Source: Marivirga sericea (GTDB lineage: Bacteria > Bacteroidota > Bacteroidia > Cytophagales > Cyclobacteriaceae). Taken from it: DNA of 64,000 nt. Where the stretch lies: positions 744,001 through 808,000 of the forward strand of contig NZ_FXAW01000001.1 in assembly GCF_900177665.1 (NCBI RefSeq), read 5' to 3'. Below are positions 16,506-26,056 of this stretch, piece after piece. The notes under the pieces are model-generated. The model had not been told where the DNA came from and did no database searches. It saw only the letters and a list, made by a program, of their open reading frames with translations. The position numbers and the translations under genes were made by a program. Positions within the stretch are counted from its first letter, which is position 1; every line of letters starts with the position of its first letter.

Positions 16506-19500
16506 ATGAAAAATCTAATTCTTCTCCTACTATTTAAAGTGATTATTTTTCAATCTGCCTTTAGCCAGGAAGATCCCAGACCATTTATCACCACATGGAA
16601 CATACCTTCAGAAGGTTCATTTAATATTCCTTTGTCTACTAGTCAAATTTATGACTTTGAGTTTTTTGTAATTCAGGAATCAGATACGCTTTTCTCTGGT
16701 GTGCATACTAGTGCTGATGGAGATTTTAGTTTCGGAAGTATAGAACCAGATACTGTGGCATTGCATATCTATGGTGCCTTTCCGCATTTTACCGGATATT
16801 CGAAGAGTCTTTTGCTTGATGTACTCCAATGGGGAGATATTGTATGGGAGAGCATGTTTCAAACTTTCAATGATTGGAGAGGTACAGGTTTTAGTGCTAC
16901 AGATGCGCCTGATTTGAGTCAGGTAACTGATATGGCACAGATGTTTTTTAGAGCTACTTCTTTCAATGATGACCTTAGTGATTGGGATGTAAGCAATGTC
17001 GAAGCCATGAATGTTATGTTCCGGCAAGCAACAGTTTTCAATCAAGACCTGAGCGCTTGGGATCTTCGTAACGTTACCACCACGGCTATCATGTTTGAGA
17101 ATGCAGATGCATTTAATCAAGACCTGAGCACTTGGAACGTGAGCAACGTAAATAATATGACCAGGATGTTCGATGGGGCGGATAGCTTCAATGGCGACAT
17201 CAGTACTTGGGATGTAAGCAATGTAACCAACATGGAGCGAATGTTTCAAAGAGCTACTTCATTCAACACAGACATCAGTGATTGGCAGGTGGGTAATGTG
17301 ACCAATATGAGAGACATGTTGAACGGTGCATTGGTATTTAATCAAGACATTTCTTCCTGGGATGTTTCGAGAGTTACGAACATGAATGAGATGTTGAGGC
17401 GCACAGCGTTTAATCAGGATATCAGCAGTTGGGATGTATCTAGAGTGACGGATATGAGAAACATGTTTCAGGATACCAATCTCTCTTCTGAAAGTTATGA
17501 TCAAATACTCATTGGTTGGTCTGCACTACCCAATCTGAGAAGTAACGTCCCACTAGGAGCACCAGGAGTGGAAGCGTGTGAAGGAGAAGTAGCGCGGTTC
17601 TTTCTTCGGGACCAATTCGGCTGGAACATTACCGATGGAGGAACGTGCGATCAGGCTGAAAACATACTTTCATTTGAAATAGCGAATGATCAGATAGGAG
17701 AAGAGGTAATCGACTATGTAAGCCATTCCATCACCTTGAGAGTTTTTCCTGAAACTGACCTGACTACTCTTACACCGCAAATTGCCTTATCAGAAGGAGC
17801 GACCAGCGAACCAGCTGATGAAGCAGCTCAGGATTTTACAAATCCTGTCATATATGCAGTGACGGCAGAAGATGGCGAGACTGCTCAAAACTGGACGATA
17901 ACTGTAGAAGCATCAGAGCAACTACCTTTTATCACTTCCTGGTCTACCGTAGCAGGTGAAAGCATCACCATTGAATTGAATGGCAGCTTTGCTTACAATT
18001 TTGACTATACCTGGAAGGATTCCGGTGGAAATGAACTAACCTCAGGAAGGCACACCTCAGCAGATGGTGATTTTGTCACTGACTTTACAGCAACAGAAGA
18101 GGCCACCCTTGAAATCACAGGTAACTTTCCTCATTTAGAGAACTACTCAAAAAGCCAGCTGCTGGATGTCCAGCAATGGGGAGAAATTGAGTGGGCCAGT
18201 ATGGCTTCTACCTTTCAAAATTGGCCCGGCACTGGTTTTAGTGCCACTGATGATCCTGATTTGAGCAATGTGACCAACATGTCGCTAATGTTTCGTGGTG
18301 CCGCCAACTTCGATGACGATATAAACGATTGGCAAGTAGGTAAGGTGACCAACATGAGTGACCTTTTTTTAGATGCAGTTAATTTCAACTCAAACATCAG
18401 TGACTGGGACGTGAGTTCGGTAACGAATATGAGTAGAATGTTTTTCAGAAGTGACGCCTTCAATCAAGATCTTAGTGAATGGGGTGTCAGTCAGGTCAGA
18501 AATATGAGAGAAATGTTTTCAGGAGCAGAAAGTTTCACCTCAGACCTTAGCGGCTGGAATGTGAATGTAGTAACGAGTCTTGAAGGACTATTTCGTGGTG
18601 CAAGCAACTTCAATTCTGACTTAAATGATTGGGACGTAAGCCAAGTAACCAACATGGCCGGTGTATTCCAAGATGCTCAATCTTTTAATGGAAATATTGG
18701 CACATGGAATGTAGAGAACGTGACCGACATGGAATCCATGTTCGATAATGCAGATGCATTTAATCAGGATTTGAACGAATGGAATGTGGGCAATGTAAGA
18801 GATATGTCATTTATGTTTCGTAATAGTAGTGGTTTTAATGGAAACATCAGCACCTGGAATGTTGAAAACGTAAACACCATGTTCCGAATGTTTCAGAATG
18901 CCTCAGCCTTTAATCAAGACTTAACTAATTGGAATCCAGCGAGCCTGAATACAATGTTCCGAATGTTTGATAATGCAAACAGCTTTAACGGTGATATTAG
19001 TACCTGGAATGTTGAAAGCGTGACGAATATGGCTCAAGCGTTTGTGAATGCTGACTCGTTTAATCAAGACCTGAGCGGTTGGGATGTGAGTAGCGTGACA
19101 ACTATGACAAATACGTTTAATGGAACTTCGCTTACACCACAGAATTACGATCAAATATTGATAGCCTGGACTGCCTTGGAAGGCTTGCAGCCAAATGTAT
19201 CTTTGGGCGCATCCGGCATCACGTTTTGTAAAAGTGCAGCTGCAAGAGCCATTCTTACTGACCCTGAGGGCTTAAACTGGGAGATTGAAGATGATGGTCA
19301 GTTTTGTCTGGACGAAACAGTCATAACATTCTTCGATTCTAACCTAGAAAATGGCTTAGGAATAATCAAAGGTGTAGAAGGTGTAATTAGCCTAGCTGTA
19401 ACAGAAAGCACAGATGTGAGTTCAATAGCATCGACTATCAAATTATCTCCTGGAGCCACAATTTCACCTGAAAGGGGTGTACCAGTAGATCTGAATAATG

Positions 19501-21755
19501 TAGTATATACTGTAACAGCGGAAGATGGTATCACCACCCAAGACTATGCTATTGAAGTTACGGGGCCACGGTTTATTACTACATGGGTAGTAGAAGGTGA
19601 TGAAGGGATAAAATTTGAAGGAAGTGAAGAAGGGTTTGATTATGATTTCGATTATATCATTGTAGATGCCAACAACACCGATGTTACCAGTGGCTCTGCT
19701 AGTTCATTTGATGACATATTCCCTTTGGAAGCAGGCGAATACCACATTGAGATAACGGGTGAATTTCCACATTTCGCAGGGTATCCTGTAGATCAATTAT
19801 TGGATGTGTTACAATGGGGTGATATCGAATGGAAAAGCATGAAATTCAGTTTTCAGGGTTGGGAAGGGACTACGTTTTCAGCAACAGATGCTCCAGACCT
19901 ATCCTTGGTTACCGATATGACCGGAATGTTTGAGAACGCATTCAATTTTAATGGTAATCTGAGCAACTGGGATTTTAGCGCTATAGAAGATATGAATTTA
20001 ATGTTTTATAACGCTATTGAATTTAATGGAAATTTAAGTGAGTGGAATGTTAGTAGTGTGACTAATATGCAAGAGATGTTTGCTACGGATACAGGTGAAC
20101 CAATGGCCTTTAATTCTAACATTAGCTCATGGGATGTAGGTAAAGTAGCGAATATGGCCTTTATGTTTAATGAAGCGTCATTATTTAATAGAGATCTTAG
20201 CAGCTGGGATGTGAGCAGCCTCGAAGCAGGTGCTGGCACGGGTGCAGACGGCATATTTAATGGTGCTGGTTTATCTCCACAGAATTATGATAAAACATTG
20301 ATTGGCTGGGCAGCACAGGAAGTAAAAGACAATGTTACTTTAGGTGCAGATGGCATAACCTTTTGCAAAGGATCAAAAGCCAGACAATCATTAATTGATG
20401 ACCATAATTGGATTATTGATGATGCTGGGAGTTTTTGCTCTTCTGAAACGGATATTCTAAGTTTTACAATAGAAGGACAGTTTGGGGGCACTAGTATTGA
20501 TGAAGTAAATCATACAATATCATTATCAATGCCGTTTGCTACAGATCTAAGCGCTTTAGTTCCAGACTTTGAGCTATCAGTTGGAGCCCTTGCCAGTCCT
20601 GCATCCAGCGAAATAGTTGATTTTTCAGGATCAGTAATTTATACAATTACAGCAGAAGATGGTATCACAACTCAAAATTGGGAAGTTAGTGTGACTGAAG
20701 CACGAAACACAGCTACCGATATAGAAACAGTTTTTGTTAATACAGAAAATGAAGATATAACAATCGATGCTGCAAATCCTACGGTAAATATCCGCTTTGC
20801 CTTTGGAACCGATATAACAGCTGTTCCAGTAGCCTTCGCTTATTCAGAAGGAGCCACGAGTAACATAGGTGAAAGCGGAACATTTGATCTTACAAATCCT
20901 TTAGTCATTACAGTTACCGCCCAAGATGGCATCACTACTCAAGAATGGACCATTAGAGCAGCATTTGCATCAAACAAAGACACTGATATAGAAGCAGCTG
21001 TTGTCAATGTAGAAAACGAGGAAGTAACGATCAATGATGAAAATCATACAGTCAATATCCTCTTTGCCTTTGGTACCGATATTACAGCTATTCCAATAGA
21101 ATTCAGTAATTCAGAAGGAGCCACGAGTAACATAGGTGAAAGCGGAACATTTGATCTTACAAATCCATTATTCATTACAATTACCGCACAAGATGGTATC
21201 ACTACTCAAGAGTGGATTATTTCAGCTGAGATTGCATTGAATACGGCAACTGATATTGTAGGAGTGACCATTGATTCAGAAACAGAGCAAATTGTAATTG
21301 ATACTGAAAACCGTACCGTGAAAGTGCTCTTCACAAATGATAGTGATCTTTCAGCTGTTACTATGAATTTCAGTTATTCGGAGGGCGCTAACAGCAATGT
21401 TGGAGAGGGAGGGATTTTCGACCTAACCGTCCCATTGACTATCTCTGTTACTGCTCAAGATGGTAGCACCACTGAATTATGGACCTTAACTGCAACGAAG
21501 AAAGAAGAGGTTTTAGGAATCAATGAAAAACGGCAGGAAGTAAAGTTTTACCCTAATCCAGTTCTAGATATTCTGTACGTCCAAAGTTCAGTAGCTTCTA
21601 CGATCTATTTAATAGATCTAGACGGTCGAAGAGTCACTACTCAGAAAAAAGGTAATCAAATATGGCTTGATGTAAGTGATATAGAACCAGGAGTATATTT
21701 TCTCATAGTTGAATTAAACCAAAACAAGACTTTACAACGGATTATAAAAAAGTAG
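16506..21755 (+). CDS. BspA-like (DUF285) repeat surface protein with T9SS sorting domain
   Basis: A 1749-residue secreted protein (signal MKNLILLLLFKVIIFQSAFSQ). It contains three copies of a composite module: a FITTW-type beta domain with the landmark GxFPHxxGY(S/P) and LDVLQWGD; a run of 25-residue DUF285 repeats of the form FNxDLSxWDVSxVTxMxxMF; and a cysteine-containing cap (LIGWSALPN, GITFCKGSxAR). Each module ends in a DUF5018-like beta repeat (GATSEPAD, VYTVTAEDGxTTQ(N/D)W). Three further DUF5018-like repeats follow (about 1465-1660). The last 80 residues are a type A T9SS C-terminal domain (VKFYPNPVLDILYVQS, DLDGRRV, EPGVYFLIV). It is expected on the cell surface, probably as an adhesin. 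DNA-level repeats at 20850 and 21112 show recent internal duplication. Confidence 0.9.
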   Translation: MKNLILLLLFKVIIFQSAFSQEDPRPFITTWNIPSEGSFNIPLSTSQIYDFEFFVIQESDTLFSGVHTSADGDFSFGSIEPDTVALHIYGAFPHFTGYSKSLLLDVLQWGDIVWESMFQTFNDWRGTGFSATDAPDLSQVTDMAQMFFRATSFNDDLSDWDVSNVEAMNVMFRQATVFNQDLSAWDLRNVTTTAIMFENADAFNQDLSTWNVSNVNNMTRMFDGADSFNGDISTWDVSNVTNMERMFQRATSFNTDISDWQVGNVTNMRDMLNGALVFNQDISSWDVSRVTNMNEMLRRTAFNQDISSWDVSRVTDMRNMFQDTNLSSESYDQILIGWSALPNLRSNVPLGAPGVEACEGEVARFFLRDQFGWNITDGGTCDQAENILSFEIANDQIGEEVIDYVSHSITLRVFPETDLTTLTPQIALSEGATSEPADEAAQDFTNPVIYAVTAEDGETAQNWTITVEASEQLPFITSWSTVAGESITIELNGSFAYNFDYTWKDSGGNELTSGRHTSADGDFVTDFTATEEATLEITGNFPHLENYSKSQLLDVQQWGEIEWASMASTFQNWPGTGFSATDDPDLSNVTNMSLMFRGAANFDDDINDWQVGKVTNMSDLFLDAVNFNSNISDWDVSSVTNMSRMFFRSDAFNQDLSEWGVSQVRNMREMFSGAESFTSDLSGWNVNVVTSLEGLFRGASNFNSDLNDWDVSQVTNMAGVFQDAQSFNGNIGTWNVENVTDMESMFDNADAFNQDLNEWNVGNVRDMSFMFRNSSGFNGNISTWNVENVNTMFRMFQNASAFNQDLTNWNPASLNTMFRMFDNANSFNGDISTWNVESVTNMAQAFVNADSFNQDLSGWDVSSVTTMTNTFNGTSLTPQNYDQILIAWTALEGLQPNVSLGASGITFCKSAAARAILTDPEGLNWEIEDDGQFCLDETVITFFDSNLENGLGIIKGVEGVISLAVTESTDVSSIASTIKLSPGATISPERGVPVDLNNVVYTVTAEDGITTQDYAIEVTGPRFITTWVVEGDEGIKFEGSEEGFDYDFDYIIVDANNTDVTSGSASSFDDIFPLEAGEYHIEITGEFPHFAGYPVDQLLDVLQWGDIEWKSMKFSFQGWEGTTFSATDAPDLSLVTDMTGMFENAFNFNGNLSNWDFSAIEDMNLMFYNAIEFNGNLSEWNVSSVTNMQEMFATDTGEPMAFNSNISSWDVGKVANMAFMFNEASLFNRDLSSWDVSSLEAGAGTGADGIFNGAGLSPQNYDKTLIGWAAQEVKDNVTLGADGITFCKGSKARQSLIDDHNWIIDDAGSFCSSETDILSFTIEGQFGGTSIDEVNHTISLSMPFATDLSALVPDFELSVGALASPASSEIVDFSGSVIYTITAEDGITTQNWEVSVTEARNTATDIETVFVNTENEDITIDAANPTVNIRFAFGTDITAVPVAFAYSEGATSNIGESGTFDLTNPLVITVTAQDGITTQEWTIRAAFASNKDTDIEAAVVNVENEEVTINDENHTVNILFAFGTDITAIPIEFSNSEGATSNIGESGTFDLTNPLFITITAQDGITTQEWIISAEIALNTATDIVGVTIDSETEQIVIDTENRTVKVLFTNDSDLSAVTMNFSYSEGANSNVGEGGIFDLTVPLTISVTAQDGSTTELWTLTATKKEEVLGINEKRQEVKFYPNPVLDILYVQSSVASTIYLIDLDGRRVTTQKKGNQIWLDVSDIEPGVYFLIVELNQNKTLQRIIKK
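20850..20905. repeat. internal direct repeat, copy 1 (pairs with 21112-21167)
   Basis: The 56 bases starting TCAGAAGGAGCCACGAGTAA are repeated without change at 21112-21167. Both encode the strand SEGATSNIGESGTFDLTNP of consecutive DUF5018-like repeats. Identity at silent positions points to recent duplication or gene conversion. Confidence 0.8.
21112..21167. repeat. internal direct repeat, copy 2
   Basis: Second copy of the repeat described at 20850-20905, 262 bp downstream and in the same reading frame, so exchange between copies would keep the frame only if whole repeats are lost or gained. Confidence 0.8.
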
Positions 21756-21961
21756 TCTATTGGAGTTATAGCGGAAGTGCTCTGACTATAAGTATACTCG
21801 CAAATCCAGTTTTAGACTCCTACAAAAAGCTGATCTAAATTTGTCTTGTAAAATATCAAAACTGCTTTAAAGTATTGCAGTGAAGTAAAACAATTAAAGA
21901 GTATTAACAAACAGCTTTTGGAGATGACTTTGCTAAAGAATAAAGCCTAAATAAAAATCAA

Positions 21962-22060
21962 ATGGAAACTTTATTATTATCATTAATATCAGCACCTCTA
22001 ATATTTATTATGATAGGGGTGATAGCATTACTAAATAGAAAGAAATCAGGAGAAGCATGA
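21962..22060 (+). CDS. possible 32-residue single-helix membrane protein
   Basis: A short ATG-to-TGA frame encodes METLLLSLISAPLIFIMIGV followed by IALLNRKKSGEA: one hydrophobic helix with a positively charged tail, the usual inside-positive topology of membrane microproteins. It lies in the 372-bp space after the BspA-like gene. No homologue is recognised and there is no strong ribosome-binding site, so the call rests on composition alone. Confidence 0.35.
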   Translation: METLLLSLISAPLIFIMIGVIALLNRKKSGEA

Positions 22061-22127
22061 TAGCCGCCTTAAATATAAAACCAACAGGACTAACGGTATT
22101 TTTCTCCTTTTAAATAAAAAATAGCAT

Positions 22128-22340
22128 ATGAAAAATCCATTTTCAAAGGAAATAGAAAACAAGTATAAAACTGAGTTGAAAAAGTATTCTACAAATGAAT
22201 TGCTTAGAGAGCTTATAAAAAGAGAAGAATTCCCTACAAATAGAAAAACTCCTGAAGATGCAGTGAAAATAAATATTATAAAAGCTTGCTGGAAGCAACT
22301 TTCACCTGAAGATCTGTACTATGCTTTGGACAAAATTTAG
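22128..22340 (+). CDS. small hypothetical protein
   Basis: A 70-residue, lysine- and glutamate-rich, probably helical protein (KEIENKYKTELKKYSTNELL, IIKACWKQLSPEDLYYALDK). There is no signal peptide or membrane segment. I do not recognise a family. It lies between the possible microprotein at 21962 and the TPR sensor at 22407 (66 bp downstream), and could be co-transcribed with either. Confidence 0.55.
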   Translation: MKNPFSKEIENKYKTELKKYSTNELLRELIKREEFPTNRKTPEDAVKINIIKACWKQLSPEDLYYALDKI

Positions 22341-22406
22341 AAGTGCAGATGTATAAATTTCAAACTTGAGCTTTATTTAAACTTATTATGCCTACTTTTA
22401 ATAAGC

Positions 22407-24143
22407 ATGACTTATATAATTGTGACCAAATTGAGATATCTCTTCGCACTCTTAATCTTAATTGCTTCTCATTTTTCGAGGGCAGCCCAAATAACGGATA
22501 GCTTAAATCATGCGTTAAAAAGCTATACTTCAAAAGATTCAGTTCGCGTTGATATGCTGAATGAACTGAGCTATTCTTATTGGATAATGGATCCCGCCAA
22601 GGCAGAGATTTTAAGCAAAGAAGCACTTGAAATTGCTACAAATCAATCGTATCTGAAAGGAATGGCGATGGCCAATAGATCAATAGGAGTTGCCAGCTGG
22701 GCGCAAGGTAATTATGAGGAGGGCTTAAATGTATTGCTGACTGCCCTGTCGCAATATCAGTTATTAAAAGACACTCTTAATATAGCCAATGTAAAGTTAA
22801 ATACCGGACTCATTTATAGTGAGCAGAATAGCTTTGCAGAGGCGCTATTATACTACCAAGATGCCCTGAAAACCTTTAGGTATCTTAATAAACCTGAAAG
22901 AAGCGTTAACACCCTTAATCATATCGGAGTGCTATATCAAAGACAAGGGAATACTGAGTTAGCAAAGTCTACTTACAATGAAGCTTTAGAAGTCAGCAGA
23001 CTACAAAATTACGCTTACGGAAAATCAACGGCTCTGTCGAACCTATCTAATCTTTTTCAGCGGTCAGGGAAGCTTGATAGTGCCATAGTTTATGCAAGAG
23101 AGGCATTACAGATCCAAGAAGAATCTAATGATTTAAACGGTGAGGCTTTTAGTTTATATAATTTAGGAATCATTTATCAAAAGTTGGAGAACTACGAACT
23201 TACGCATGAATATTTACAACGAGCACTGAAAGAAGCTGAAGTAATAAGTTCCAAAAAGCTAAAAAGGGACTGCTATTGGCAGCTGAAGCAAACGGCTAAA
23301 ATGAGAGGGAATTATCAAGAGGCGTTGCAATACGCTGAACAATACAATATTGTCAATGATTCGCTTTTTAATGCAGAGAAATTAAGAGAGTTTGTAAGGT
23401 TGGAAAACCGATTTTCATTAGAAAAGAATGCTCAGGAGCTTAAATTGAAAGATCAAGAAGTCGATATTTTGCAGAAAGCAGCCGTAATCGATCGATTATG
23501 GAGGAATTCAGCCATTTTGGTTATTGTAGCAATATTGCTGATCTCCTATTTCATTTACAGCAGACAAAGAATAAACTTGAAACGAAAACAAGAGTTATTT
23601 TCTAAAAATGAAGAAATTTACCGAACTAATGCAGCATTAACCGAGGCAGAACTTGAAAATGCGAGATGGAAAGAAATTGAACTCAATCAAAAAATAGAAT
23701 TCAAAAACAAAGAGCTAACGAGTTATGCACTAAATTTTGTGCAAAAGAATGAGGTACTTGAGGAAATTAAGTCTTCCATTGGCGAATTGAAGAAGTCACC
23801 AAATGGAGTGACAGCAAAAGAACTAAATTCGCTCAACAAACTGGTTAGTAGTAGCATGCACATCGATAAAGATTGGCAAGATTTCAAACGTCAATTTGAG
23901 GAAGTGCACACGAACTTTTTCACTAATCTAAAGACACAATTTCCTACACTTAGTAGCAATGAACTTAAATTATGTGCGCTCCTCAAGTTAAATATGAATC
24001 TGAAAGAAGCATCCACAGTCATGGGGATTTCTCCCGAAAGCGTAAAAACGGCTCGTTACCGATTAAGAAAAAAATTGGGTTTAGGTAGATCAGACAATTT
24101 AGTAGAACATATTATTTCGCTGGAGATAAAAATGAATGAATAG
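22407..24143 (+). CDS. TPR sensor protein with transmembrane helix and C-terminal HTH
   Basis: A 578-residue protein with an N-terminal signal or anchor (LRYLFALLILIASHFSRA) and about six tetratricopeptide repeats (roughly 50-330, e.g. NTLNHIGVLYQRQGNTELAK and FSLYNLGIIYQKLENYELTH). One membrane helix follows near 370-390 (NSAILVIVAILLISYFIYS), then a coiled coil and a C-terminal LuxR-like helix-turn-helix (LKLNMNLKEASTVMGISPES, VKTARYRLRKKLGL). This Bacteroidetes architecture places the TPR sensor in the periplasm and the HTH in the cytoplasm, suggesting a one-component membrane regulator. The target genes are unknown. It converges on the minus-strand amidohydrolase gene, with only 21 bp between stops. 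Confidence 0.88.
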   Translation: MTYIIVTKLRYLFALLILIASHFSRAAQITDSLNHALKSYTSKDSVRVDMLNELSYSYWIMDPAKAEILSKEALEIATNQSYLKGMAMANRSIGVASWAQGNYEEGLNVLLTALSQYQLLKDTLNIANVKLNTGLIYSEQNSFAEALLYYQDALKTFRYLNKPERSVNTLNHIGVLYQRQGNTELAKSTYNEALEVSRLQNYAYGKSTALSNLSNLFQRSGKLDSAIVYAREALQIQEESNDLNGEAFSLYNLGIIYQKLENYELTHEYLQRALKEAEVISSKKLKRDCYWQLKQTAKMRGNYQEALQYAEQYNIVNDSLFNAEKLREFVRLENRFSLEKNAQELKLKDQEVDILQKAAVIDRLWRNSAILVIVAILLISYFIYSRQRINLKRKQELFSKNEEIYRTNAALTEAELENARWKEIELNQKIEFKNKELTSYALNFVQKNEVLEEIKSSIGELKKSPNGVTAKELNSLNKLVSSSMHIDKDWQDFKRQFEEVHTNFFTNLKTQFPTLSSNELKLCALLKLNMNLKEASTVMGISPESVKTARYRLRKKLGLGRSDNLVEHIISLEIKMNE

Positions 24144-24164
24144 GGCTTTATTTAAAATAGAATC

Positions 24165-25289
24165 TCATTCCTCAAACAAGCTCTTATCAATCCCAGGAAT
24201 CACTTCCAAAGCATTCTCATAATAAACCTTCTTTAGTACAGAGTCGGGGAGTCCCAAACCGTACATTTTCCAGTGGGCATGACGTTTTCTGTAATAATCG
24301 AAATATTCATCTCGGGTTTCCAATACTCTAAAATAGGTGTAATACTCCTCTTTATTATAAGAATCTTTTCCCATCAAAATACGATCTTGATAATTGATCA
24401 TAAATTCCCTTGCGGTAATCGGTTGACGACCTAATTCAGCCAATACTGCCCCAATTTCAGTGTAGACATTCGGTAACTCATCAAGCAAAGTCCCCAATCG
24501 TTCTAAATCATTACCAAACCAGCCCAGATGCGCGGCAATAAATTTAGTATCAGGATGCTTTCGGAATATAGCATGTTGCTCAGCCATCACTTCTTCAAAG
24601 GAAGGATTCTTATCAGGATCTTTGTACCGACTGGGGTACTGCTTTAATTCCAGCCATCGCTCATTGTTTTTGTCTTTAGGCAACCAAAAAGCTGAGGGTT
24701 CACCAGTATGGATCAAAACGGGTATACCCAATTCTCCGCATTTCGTCCAGATAGGACCTAATCTTGGGTCATCAACTTTAATTCTATTGCCTTCACTATC
24801 CGCATCCGTAAGACCTAAGCTTTTATATACTTTGAGCCCCTTTACGCCCTTCTTTACCGCCTCTTCCATCATAGCTAGAGTTTCATTAGGCCAGTCTTCG
24901 TCATCTATTTTTTCGAAATCGAGATTCATAAATAGCACAAATCTATTGCTGTATTCTTCATTTACATTCTCTAGCGACCATTCCAAATATTTGCCCCGGA
25001 AACCACTTAGATTCACCATCACAGCCATATTTAAGTCGTCCATATCTTGAACCAGATCCCCAAGATCTTGAATGGGCATAGTCCATTGATGATTATGCAC
25101 GTCAATAAAGGGAAACTTCGCTTCTGTTAATAGGTGCTCATCGACCACCAAAGTAGAAACAGGCTCATACTCTTCAACATCCATGACATTTAATCGGTAT
25201 TGAATTTTACCGATTAGCCAATAGGTGATGCCAAGAAAAATTAAAATAGAAATGGGCAGTAATACCCACTTCTTTGCTGAAAATGCCAT
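24165..25289 (-). CDS. membrane-anchored amidohydrolase family protein
   Basis: The 374-residue product begins with one membrane helix (KWVLLPISILIFLGITYWLI) and continues as an amidohydrolase-2 type TIM barrel. The metal-binding HxH is H65/H67 in FIDVHNHQWT; later ligands are suggested by VLIHTGEPSAFW, FIAAHLGWFGND and ILMGKDSY. Members hydrolyse or decarboxylate a range of small carboxylates; the substrate here is unknown, and the catalytic domain should face the periplasm. Its ATG directly follows the stop of the upstream DUF2911 gene (TAG then ATG with no gap), so translation is probably coupled. A decayed copy of its 3' end is at 10377-10600. Confidence 0.87.
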   Translation of the reverse strand: MAFSAKKWVLLPISILIFLGITYWLIGKIQYRLNVMDVEEYEPVSTLVVDEHLLTEAKFPFIDVHNHQWTMPIQDLGDLVQDMDDLNMAVMVNLSGFRGKYLEWSLENVNEEYSNRFVLFMNLDFEKIDDEDWPNETLAMMEEAVKKGVKGLKVYKSLGLTDADSEGNRIKVDDPRLGPIWTKCGELGIPVLIHTGEPSAFWLPKDKNNERWLELKQYPSRYKDPDKNPSFEEVMAEQHAIFRKHPDTKFIAAHLGWFGNDLERLGTLLDELPNVYTEIGAVLAELGRQPITAREFMINYQDRILMGKDSYNKEEYYTYFRVLETRDEYFDYYRKRHAHWKMYGLGLPDSVLKKVYYENALEVIPGIDKSLFEE

Positions 25290-25844
25290 CTATTCTTGTA
25301 TTGCTACAGGGACTTGAAACATGCTCTGATCCCAACTGAAATTGATATTGGCACCATTCTCTTTTGCGCTAAAGCCAATCGTGAAAGTCTCTACCGGTGC
25401 GGCTGGCTTTTGCACTGGAACTTCAATCGTGAGTACATCTAAATCATAATCAGGTTCAAAGGCACCCATAAAAACATCCGTTTCGCTATTTAAAGTGATT
25501 TCAAATGATTCAGGACCGGGCACGGCATACATTCTATAAGTTCCAGCTTCCACGGACTTACCTCCAAAAGTAACGTCCTTATTAAAACTGATTTCGGTTG
25601 CTGCATTGGCACCTAATCTCCAGTATTTACCGTAAGGCTGTAAAGCGCCTTCACTTTCCTCGCCAAAAATCTTTCTGCCTTTCTTAGAGGGCTGACTGTA
25701 GTCAATGGTTATTTCTAATCCGGCTTCATTATAAGTTACGCTAGCGGGTGGGCTAACAGGCGTGGCAAAAAATAATCCATAAACTGACCAAATAATAAAT
25801 AATAGGAGTAATGCTCCAAGTCCGATTAATATCTTCTTTTTCAT
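25290..25844 (-). CDS. DUF2911 domain-containing membrane-anchored protein
   Basis: A 184-residue protein with an N-terminal hydrophobic helix (KILIGLGALLLLFIIWSVYG) and a DUF2911 domain (ITIDYSQPSKKGRKIFG, GKYWRLGANAATEISFNKDV, VEAGTYRMYAVPG). The function of DUF2911 is not established; it is a secreted or anchored beta domain frequent in Bacteroidetes. It is translationally coupled to the amidohydrolase downstream, suggesting both work at the outer face of the inner membrane. The 211 bp upstream hold nothing I can name. Confidence 0.88.
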   Translation of the reverse strand: MKKKILIGLGALLLLFIIWSVYGLFFATPVSPPASVTYNEAGLEITIDYSQPSKKGRKIFGEESEGALQPYGKYWRLGANAATEISFNKDVTFGGKSVEAGTYRMYAVPGPESFEITLNSETDVFMGAFEPDYDLDVLTIEVPVQKPAAPVETFTIGFSAKENGANINFSWDQSMFQVPVAIQE

Positions 25845-26056
25845 GTTCTTGTGGTTTTTAATTGGTAATTTAGTGATTTAAATTGAATTTTTTTTGTAGA
25901 AATCAAACACAGAGGAGTCATCACAGCGGAAGCCAAGGCTCAGGGCTGTATCTGCTTCAAAAAAGGAGTGTTTATGTTATTATCGTTCTTATGAGCTTGC
26001 TTAGGTAAGCAATTTTAACAGATTAAATCTACAGCCCCTACAAGGATGAAAGTAAT

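Noticed and set aside
16680-17249. Long minus-strand open frame opposite the BspA-like gene
   Set aside because: Antisense shadow of the repeats; no start context, signal or recognisable domain.
16900-19150. Regular repeats that could be mistaken for a CRISPR or tandem-repeat array
   Set aside because: They are the coding repeats of the BspA-like protein (FNxDLSxWDV units), in frame and diverged at silent sites.
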